Program-made: the position numbers and the translations under genes | In this document: piece by piece, positions 1 through 4,496 of the stretch | Layout of the letters: every line of letters begins with the position of its first letter | Position numbering within the stretch: position 1 is the first letter of the stretch | Origin: Bifidobacteriaceae bacterium | Lineage (GTDB): Bacteria > Actinomycetota > Actinomycetes > Actinomycetales > WQXJ01 | Direction: 5' to 3' | Length of the DNA stretch: 6,433 nt | Assembly (NCBI GenBank): GCA_031268115.1 | Contig: JAIRXV010000230.1 | Location: 1-6,433, forward strand | The notes under the pieces: generated by a model | Told to the model about the DNA's origin: nothing | The model's input: the letters and a program-made list of their open reading frames with translations, nothing else | Database searches by the model: none

Positions 1-2
1 CC

Positions 3-65
3 GACGCCCTAGGCGTCACACGCAAACAAGCCAAAGCCATCCACCAAAACCACCAACAACACTGA
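3..65 (+). CDS. C-terminal end of an unidentified gene (partial)
   Basis: An open frame enters from the left edge and ends at a TGA at 63-65. The last 20 residues read DALGVTRKQAKAIHQNHQQH. The frame is open over only 20 codons, so it could be chance, but the pattern is protein-like: an LGVTRKQAKAIH segment followed by a polar Gln/His/Asn tail. The codons are CAA-, AAC- and CAC-rich, unlike the G/C-ending codons of the genes further right. Tails like this occur in transposases and other mobile-element proteins of actinobacteria, but no family can be assigned from 20 residues. Seen: frame, stop and composition. Inferred: that it is a real gene end. Confidence 0.35.
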   Translation, partial: DALGVTRKQAKAIHQNHQQH

Positions 66-585
66 CACCCCAACCCAACAACGGCGAAACCAAACCACAC
101 CACACCACGGGACTTGACCGTGGCCAAGACCGGTGCGGTCGGCTAGGGACTGCCGAGGCGACAATCTCCGCTCCCGCCTAGGATGCCGGGCGATAGAGCG
201 GCCGACGACTGAGTCAACTGGATCAGCGCAGACCGCGCTGACCAGTTGAAACGCAGCGGCTAACATTGCTGGATCGGTGCTTTTCCGACCTAGACCGATG
301 CGCTGTCGCCCGAGTAGGCACGTCCGCAACCACCTGATCACGGCGCCTCTTCGTCACCGGCTTTGAGTCGATAGCGAAAGCACCACCGTTCCGGACGCCG
401 GACGCCGGCCGCCGCGTTTCGGCTAGTCCGGGCTTCGCCTTGCCCGCCTGATGCTGGCTTCGCCCTGCGCACCTGACACGATCGCCCCTGGTCATTTACT
501 GGCCCTCTCGCGAGGCTGGCCATCTGGCCAACTGTGGGTGCCGATGTGCTCGCCACGCTAAGGGCACGCCAACACGGAACTCGTC
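66..585. other. Gene-free stretch with stem-loop and short repeats
   Basis: No frame on either strand here has a good start, a ribosome site and a recognisable protein; the open frames look like by-products of high GC. What can be seen: the A+C-rich strand continues to about 110; there is a strong stem-loop at 214-249; a 7-bp unit (ggacgcc, ggacgcc, ggccgcc) runs three times at 393-413; two imperfect 24-bp copies beginning ggcttcgcc lie at 431-454 and 456-479 (19 of 24 identical by hand count); and an 8-bp palindrome ctcgcgag lies at 507-514. It may be the decayed flank of a mobile element; this is inference. Confidence 0.5.
214..249. repeat. Strong stem-loop (inverted repeat)
   Basis: The left arm (tcaactgg, a bulged A at 222, then tcagcgc) pairs perfectly with the right arm gcgctgaccagttga at 235-249. 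This gives a 15-bp stem with one bulge and a 5-base loop, agacc. No run of T follows on either strand, so it is not a classical intrinsic terminator, although actinobacterial terminators often lack a U tract. It could stop transcription entering from the left gene, be part of a small RNA, or be a protein-binding site. Confidence 0.6.
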
Positions 586-1173
586 TCAAACGTCAGCATC
601 TCTAACACCGAGAACGACGCCGGCCGCCGCCATTCGTGCCCTTGCCGCTTCTCCGAGTTCTGGGCTCACGGGGACGGTCAGGTCGGTGAGTACTTTCGTT
701 GCCAGGCCGAGATCGACCGCGTCGAGGGCGGTCGCCGCAACGCAGTGGGACTCTGCGATTCCGACGACGTCGACTGAACCCACACCAGCGCGGGAGAGAA
801 CCGTGGCCAGGGGGGTGCCGTCATCGTCCACGCCTTCGAAACCGGAGTAGGCGGCCGCATACTGGCCTTTCTTCACCGCGCAATCCGGGGCGAGGTCCGC
901 CAGAGCGGGATGGATGGCAGCGTTAGGGGAGCCAGCCATGCCGTGCGGCGGCCACGAATCTACGAAGTCCGGGGTGGGCGAGAAATGCTCGCCGGGATCG
1001 ATATGCCAATCCTGGGTGGTGACGATCAGGGCATAGCGGTCCCGGTGTGCGCGGGCGTAGGCAGCGATGGCAGCGGCGACGGCATTGCCGCCGGCCACGG
1101 GGAGTTCGCCGCCCTCGCAAAACGTGGGTTGGACGTCTACAACAATTAGCGCGCGGGCAGATTTGTCAGTCAT
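586..1173 (-). CDS. pncA: Nicotinamidase / pyrazinamidase
   Basis: This is a 195-residue cysteine-hydrolase-fold enzyme that converts nicotinamide to nicotinate and ammonia in the cytoplasmic NAD salvage (Preiss-Handler) route; in mycobacteria the same enzyme activates pyrazinamide. Aligned by eye with M. tuberculosis PncA (186 residues), the full set of key residues is present. The catalytic triad is Asp13 (in VVDVQ), Lys102 (in VKKGQY) and Cys144 (in ESHCV). The metal ligands are Asp55, His57 and His63 (in QDWHIDPGEHF) and His77 (in SWPPH). AYSGFEGVD at 108-116 is also typical. The ATG at 1171-1173 is chosen because the family begins just before the first beta strand. The frame stays open upstream and has in-frame ATGs at 1198-1200 and 1213-1215, but these arise from a repeat. 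There is no Shine-Dalgarno; the mRNA may be leaderless. The gene is divergent from the DeoR gene. Confidence 0.95.
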   Translation of the reverse strand: MTDKSARALIVVDVQPTFCEGGELPVAGGNAVAAAIAAYARAHRDRYALIVTTQDWHIDPGEHFSPTPDFVDSWPPHGMAGSPNAAIHPALADLAPDCAVKKGQYAAAYSGFEGVDDDGTPLATVLSRAGVGSVDVVGIAESHCVAATALDAVDLGLATKVLTDLTVPVSPELGEAARARMAAAGVVLGVRDADV

Positions 1174-1180
1174 GGCGACC

Positions 1181-1186
1181 AGCTTA
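1181..1186 (-). promoter_or_regulatory. Candidate -10 element for leaderless pncA mRNA
   Basis: Read on the minus strand this is TAAGCT, which fits the actinobacterial TAnnnT -10 pattern. Seven bases separate it from the pncA ATG, so transcription would begin at or very near the start codon. No Shine-Dalgarno is seen before that ATG, which agrees with a leaderless message. No clear -35 is visible; that position falls inside the 15-bp repeats. Confidence 0.4.
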
Positions 1187-1187
1187 G

Positions 1188-1232
1188 ATGCGGCCGCCAT
1201 GAGTGCGGCCGCCATGAATGCGGCCGCCACGA
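1188..1232. repeat. Three tandem 15-bp repeats between divergent genes
   Basis: The units are atgcggccgccatga (1188-1202), gtgcggccgccatga (1203-1217) and atgcggccgccacga (1218-1232). Each differs from its neighbours by one or two bases, and each holds the 8-bp palindrome gcggccgc. The array begins two bases beyond the candidate pncA -10 element and occupies its -35 and upstream region. Because 15 is a multiple of 3, the array also reads as repeated Ala-Ala-Ala-(Phe/Leu)-Met in the pncA frame, so a coding extension cannot be fully excluded. Confidence 0.85.
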
Positions 1233-1397
1233 AGGCCCTCCGCCCCGAGACGGGGGAGAGAGAGTTGCGGGCCGGTGTTTCGCAAACGCCGTCGGCACGG
1301 GGTGTGTGGGGAGGCAGCACTGCTCCCGATCGGCGTACCGTGCGCCCAGGTGAATAGGGTTGGGTTGGCGTCGGCCGGCACCGAGGAGGGAGCGCGC

Positions 1398-2201
1398 ATG
1401 GTTGGGTTGGGGCGAGTGGACGACGGATGGCCCGCTTCTGGCCGAGTGTCGGCCCGGCTTGGGGAGCTTCTGGCGACGGTTCGCGCCCAGGGTCAGGCCG
1501 AGATTGGGGAGTTGGCGGGGTTCGCCGGCGTTTCGGTCGAGACGACGCGGCGCGACGTGCGCTGGTTGGAGGCCCGCGGCATGGTCCGGCGCGTCTACGG
1601 CCGTGTCTTTCCGGTCGATTCTTCGGTGTTTGAATCGGGGCTGAAGGAGAGATCGGGGCGCGATGTCGAGGAGAAGCGGCGGATCGCAACCGAGGCAGTG
1701 CGGCGTTTGGGCGAAGCGCAGACCATTTTCGTCGACGAGGGCTTCAGCCCCCTGCTGTTTGCCCGTGCCCTGCCGAGCGGGCAGGCTTTCACGGTTGTGA
1801 CATCGTCGTTGCCAGCAGCGTCGGCGTTGGCAACTCGCACTGAAACTGAGGTGATTGTTTTGGGAGGGCGAGTGCGTGGGCGGACAATGGGCGTTGTGGA
1901 GGGTTGGACGCAGACGATGATGGGGACATTTCATCTGGACTTGGCAGTTATCGGGGCGAATGGGGTTGCAGTTGACGCTGGGATGACCACGCCCGATCCG
2001 GTGGTTGCGGCGGTCAAATCGGCCGCGATGGCAGCGTCTAGGCGCCGGGTATTCGTGGGCGCGCACCACAAGTTCGGCGTGACGAGTTTCGTCCAGTTCG
2101 CTGGGTTGACTGACTTTGAGGCGGTCATTACTGGGCGAGAGTTGAGTGCGGCCCGGGCCGAGAGGTTCATCGAGGCGGGGGCCGTCATCGTCCGAGCGTG
2201 A
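1398..2201 (+). CDS. DeoR-family transcriptional regulator
   Basis: This 267-residue protein has the DeoR/GlpR layout. An N-terminal helix-turn-helix spans about residues 20-70, with the family signature in GVSVETTRRDVRWLEARG (44-61). A sugar-phosphate sensor domain spans about residues 90-255, recognisable from VVTSSLPAA (133-141), VLGGRVRG (154-161), DLAVIGANG (181-189) and GMTTPD (195-200). Such proteins usually repress sugar or polyol catabolic genes and release DNA when a phosphorylated intermediate binds. ATG 1398 is chosen because GAGGAGGGA lies at 1383-1391, six bases upstream; the frame extends further but without a ribosome site. The usual sensor motifs are altered: DEGFS (113-117) for D-x-GTT, GAHHKFG (221-227) for ADSSKFG, and ITG (244-246) for ITD. 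The most likely target is the polyol dehydrogenase gene downstream (inference); its position next to divergent pncA may be incidental. Confidence 0.9.
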   Translation: MVGLGRVDDGWPASGRVSARLGELLATVRAQGQAEIGELAGFAGVSVETTRRDVRWLEARGMVRRVYGRVFPVDSSVFESGLKERSGRDVEEKRRIATEAVRRLGEAQTIFVDEGFSPLLFARALPSGQAFTVVTSSLPAASALATRTETEVIVLGGRVRGRTMGVVEGWTQTMMGTFHLDLAVIGANGVAVDAGMTTPDPVVAAVKSAAMAASRRRVFVGAHHKFGVTSFVQFAGLTDFEAVITGRELSAARAERFIEAGAVIVRA

Positions 2202-2328
2202 CCGCGTGTTGACCGTTTTGTCCGCCAGCGTGACCGGTTCGCGACGCTGTGGCCTGCTCCGATGCGCTTTGCGGCCGCCGATGGCGCACCCCGGGCACAG
2301 CGCCGTGACCGCGCCGGCCGTTGTGGCC

Positions 2329-2359
2329 TTGACGCCGTAGGGGTGGGTACCTGGACAAT
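2329..2359 (+). promoter_or_regulatory. Candidate promoter of the polyol dehydrogenase gene
   Basis: TTGACG at 2329-2334 resembles a -35 hexamer, and GACAAT at 2354-2359 matches four of six -10 consensus bases. The spacing is 19 bp, slightly long. The message would begin about 65 bases before the ATG at 2432, leaving room for the Shine-Dalgarno. The -10 hexamer lies in the loop of the inverted repeat at 2341-2370. Confidence 0.3.
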
Positions 2360-2370
2360 GGATCCCACCC
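2341..2370. repeat. Inverted repeat, candidate repressor operator
   Basis: The arms are gggtgggtacc (2341-2351) and ggatcccaccc (2360-2370). They are complementary at 9 of 11 positions, with the outer 7 bp perfect, and are separated by 8 bases. The repeat covers the candidate -10 region and is immediately followed by a perfect 12-bp palindrome, ggcgggcccgcc (2371-2382). The position suits an operator for the adjacent DeoR-type repressor, but nothing in the sequence proves binding. Confidence 0.4.
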
Positions 2371-2431
2371 GGCGGGCCCGCCAACTCGGGGACGCCGGAA
2401 CTGTTTCATACCCCTTATTAGGAGTTCAAGG

Positions 2432-3937
2432 ATGACTTCAAAGGACCCAATTGCCGATTCGTCCGTTATTGCGCTTAGCAATTCGGCAATTCCCCGGCTT
2501 CGCGGCGGCGTACCCATTCCGAACTATGACCGGGACCGGTTGCGTCCACGGATCGCGCATTTCGGTGTCGGTGCTTTTCATCGCGCCCACCAAGCGTTCT
2601 ATCTGGATCGACTGCTGAATGCTGCGGCTGCGGACGATTGGGGGATCGGCGGGGTTGGGATCCTTCCTGCAGACGCGGCAATGAAGGCTGTTCTAACTAA
2701 CCAGGACTACTTGTATACGCTAGTCGCGAAGGCGCCGAGCGGTGCGTGGGATCCGCGGGTTGTCGGTTCTCACTGCGGCTATTTGTTTGGGCCGGACGAT
2801 CCCCGCGCATTGGTGGCCCAATTGGCGGATCCCGTGACCGCCATCGTCTCCCTCACCATTACCGAGGGCGGCTACAACGTGGATCAGACCACAGGCGAAT
2901 TCATATCTTCCAACGCAGATGTTCAGGCCGAGGTGGCCGGCGCGCCGCCGCGAACCGCATTCGGGTATCTATATGAGGCGCTAACCGCGCGCAAGGCTGC
3001 GGGAATGCCCGCGTTTACGGTTATGAGCTGCGATAACATTCAATCGAACGGTCAGGTGGCGCGGCACGCCTTAGTGGCATATGCGCGGCTGCGTTCCCGT
3101 GAAGTCGCGGACTGGATCGACGCGGAGGTACGTTTTCCGTCCTCAATGGTGGATCGGATTACGCCGCGCACCACTCCAGAGGACATCGCTGCGGTGGCCC
3201 AGCGCTACGGGATCGGCGATGGTTGGCCGGTGGTGACCGAGGAGTTCACGCAGTGGGTGCTGGAGGACGATTTCCCAGGCGGGCGGCCGCCCTTCGAGGA
3301 TGCGGGGGTGGAGGTTGTGCGGGATGTGGAGCCGTATGAGCTGATGAAGCTTCGCCTTCTGAACGCTTCCCACCAGGGGATCGCCTACTTTGGCTGGCTG
3401 GCGGGCTACCGAGCGGTGCATGACGCCGCCCTCGATCCGACCATGGCGGCGTTCCTGTTGGATTACATGCACGCCGAGGCGATCCCGACCCTGCGTCCGC
3501 TGCCGGGCGTGGACCTGGACGCGTACACGCACCAGCTGATCGCGCGGTTCGCGAACGCCGAGGTCCGCGACACCGTGGCGCGTCTGGCCGCCGAATCGTC
3601 AGACCGCATCCCGAAATGGTTGGTGCCGGTGATCCGCGAGCAGCTTGTCCGCGGCGGTGACGTGCGCCGCTCCGCCGCCATCGTCGCCTCGTGGGCGCGC
3701 TACGCCGAGGGGACGGACGAGCAGGGCCGGCCAATCGACATCGTAGATCGCGCCGAAGCTCAAGTCCGGGAGGCCGCCGCGGCATGGCCAACCGATCCTT
3801 TGGCGTTTCTGCGCCAGGAGAGCTTCTTTGGGGAGCTAGTCGATTCGCCGAGATTCACCGAGCCATACCTGTGGGCGTTGGGTTCGCTTCACGAACGCGG
3901 CGCGAAAGCGACACTCGAGACGCTGGCGGCTTTGTAG
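2432..3937 (+). CDS. Mannitol 2-dehydrogenase family oxidoreductase
   Basis: This 501-residue protein belongs to the polyol-specific long-chain dehydrogenases (mannitol 2-dehydrogenase, about 490 residues; fructuronate reductase; D-arabinitol 4-dehydrogenase). It would oxidise a free polyol, most likely D-mannitol to D-fructose, with NAD in the cytoplasm. The dinucleotide-binding N-terminal half shows FGVGAFHRAH (44-53), SLTITEGGY (140-148), MSCDNIQSNG (198-207) and VDRITPRTT (240-248). The catalytic set is Lys306, Asn311 and His314 in MKLRLLNASHQ, with the same 5- and 3-residue spacing as in Pseudomonas fluorescens mannitol dehydrogenase. The C-terminal part has the mannitol-type ESSDRIPKWLVPVIRE and SAAIVASWARYAEG. 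ATG 2432 follows AGGAG at 2420-2424 with 7 bases between. Family is certain; substrate is inferred. Symbols mtlD and mtlK are both used for such genes, and mtlD also means a different enzyme in E. coli, so none is given. Confidence 0.92.
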   Translation: MTSKDPIADSSVIALSNSAIPRLRGGVPIPNYDRDRLRPRIAHFGVGAFHRAHQAFYLDRLLNAAAADDWGIGGVGILPADAAMKAVLTNQDYLYTLVAKAPSGAWDPRVVGSHCGYLFGPDDPRALVAQLADPVTAIVSLTITEGGYNVDQTTGEFISSNADVQAEVAGAPPRTAFGYLYEALTARKAAGMPAFTVMSCDNIQSNGQVARHALVAYARLRSREVADWIDAEVRFPSSMVDRITPRTTPEDIAAVAQRYGIGDGWPVVTEEFTQWVLEDDFPGGRPPFEDAGVEVVRDVEPYELMKLRLLNASHQGIAYFGWLAGYRAVHDAALDPTMAAFLLDYMHAEAIPTLRPLPGVDLDAYTHQLIARFANAEVRDTVARLAAESSDRIPKWLVPVIREQLVRGGDVRRSAAIVASWARYAEGTDEQGRPIDIVDRAEAQVREAAAAWPTDPLAFLRQESFFGELVDSPRFTEPYLWALGSLHERGAKATLETLAAL

Positions 3938-3989
3938 CGGCCGGTCGGGAACGGTCTATCGATATGTGGCTCCCGTCACGGGCGCGTGA

Positions 3990-4019
3990 CTCTCCGCGAT
4001 GCCCCCTCGCGGTGAGTTT
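3990..4019 (+). terminator. Likely intrinsic terminator after the dehydrogenase gene
   Basis: A 10-bp stem pairs 3990-3999 (ctctccgcga) with 4007-4016 (tcgcggtgag), with one mismatch and a 7-base loop, tgccccc. A short TTT at 4017-4019 follows on the plus strand. It lies 52 bases after the dehydrogenase stop. A second small hairpin, gtcacg/cgtgac (3975-3990, 4-base loop), sits just before it. The T run is short, so termination may be partial. Confidence 0.5.
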
Positions 4020-4280
4020 CTGATAGGCGTCCTCACCAGGTCGCATTCATATAGAGCTCTTGGCTATTGGGACCGGTGCCGGCCGCATCGCTATAGAGGT
4101 TTCGGTCATTAGGACGAGGCGAAACGCGGGATTCCGGCGATCCTAGTAGCCGAAAGCTCTATTGAAGTGAACGGGAACTGCCCACTATTGACCAATGGCT
4201 CTATCGATACGTGCGGCATCGACTGATCCGAACACAACTGACTGGTTTGCACCTGCTGGCTTGAACGGGTGCCGTCGGTC

Positions 4281-4374
4281 CGGGAGCGCCGTGCAGGCAA
4301 CCTCCAATCCGGTCAAGACGGATGTGCCGGGAGCGCCGTGCCGGCAACCTCCAATCCGGTCAAGACGGATGTGC
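4281..4374. repeat. 47-bp tandem duplication upstream of argS
   Basis: Two head-to-tail copies, 4281-4327 and 4328-4374, start cgggagcgccgtgc and end caagacggatgtgc. They differ at a single base (A at 4295, C at 4342). The change in the second copy completes a 6-bp stem across the copy junction: tgccgg at 4325-4330 pairs with ccggca at 4341-4346. Because 47 is not a multiple of 3, the repeat shifts any reading frame, which argues that it is non-coding and that argS starts downstream. The near identity suggests a recent duplication. Confidence 0.9.
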
Positions 4375-4484
4375 CGACCCGTACGGGCAACTCCGCAACC
4401 GCCGACCTGGCGTTCGCGGTCGGGCCGAGCGGCCGGATCGGCAATGGGCGAGCCTCCAGGAAAGCCGCCCCATCAAAACCCCAC

Positions 4485-4490
4485 TACCAT
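4485..4490 (+). promoter_or_regulatory. Candidate -10 element for leaderless argS mRNA
   Basis: TACCAT fits the TAnnnT pattern of actinobacterial -10 elements and ends six bases before the argS GTG at 4497. There is no Shine-Dalgarno at the usual distance; the nearest purine run, AGGAAA at 4458-4463, is more than 30 bases away. Together these suggest that transcription starts at the GTG itself. No -35 is evident. Confidence 0.4.
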
Positions 4491-4496
4491 GACCCG

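Larger units (their letters stand above)
3938..4496. other. Long gap before argS, no gene seen
   Basis: Apart from the terminator, the 47-bp duplication and the candidate argS -10 element, I find no gene, tRNA or T-box-like leader. The frame of argS is open to 4269 and beyond, but that part does not resemble ArgRS, and the 47-bp period would break a reading frame. The stretch from about 4040 to 4200 is visibly richer in A+T than its surroundings. A 14-bp element, tctatcgata(t/c)gtg, occurs at 3955-3968 and again at 4200-4213 with one difference. Confidence 0.5.

Noticed and set aside
139..142. Apparent loss of the HIGH motif in ArgRS (HLGG at protein residues 139-142)
   Set aside because: Actinobacterial ArgRS proteins normally have H-(I/L/V)-G-G at this place, so this is not a defect. 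The coordinates given are residue numbers; in DNA this is 4911-4922.
9..589. Small minus-strand open frames at the left (110, 90 and 83 codons)
   Set aside because: They overlap each other, lack ribosome sites and recognisable domains, and run over the strong stem-loop and short repeats.
401..630. 15-bp exact repeat gacgccggccgccgc at 401-415 and 616-630
   Set aside because: It is a low-complexity GC-rich word, one copy of which lies in the pncA coding sequence; chance is a sufficient explanation.
1174..1689. Long N-terminal extension of pncA
   Set aside because: The open frame reaches back to 1689, but the added residues are Pro/Arg-rich, overlap the DeoR gene on the other strand, and precede the normal PncA N-terminus. 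The ATG at 1171-1173 gives the family length.
1170..2384. 404-codon open frame on the minus strand opposite the DeoR gene
   Set aside because: It runs antisense to a well-supported DeoR gene, has no ribosome site and reads as low-complexity Arg/His/Pro sequence typical of an antisense frame in GC-rich DNA.
3246..3791. 181-codon minus-strand frame inside the dehydrogenase gene
   Set aside because: It is opposite a gene with complete catalytic motifs, and its translation is Arg/Pro/Ala-rich low complexity.
4281..4374. CRISPR array
   Set aside because: There are only two copies, directly abutting with no spacers.
4269..4496. 76-residue N-terminal extension of ArgRS
   Set aside because: It contains the frame-shifting 47-bp duplication and has no ArgRS similarity; GTG 4497 gives the usual length.
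4300..4496. T-box or other amino-acid riboswitch before argS
   Set aside because: I see no T-box sequence, no antiterminator/terminator pair and no long conserved-looking leader structure; the candidate -10 lies right before the start codon.
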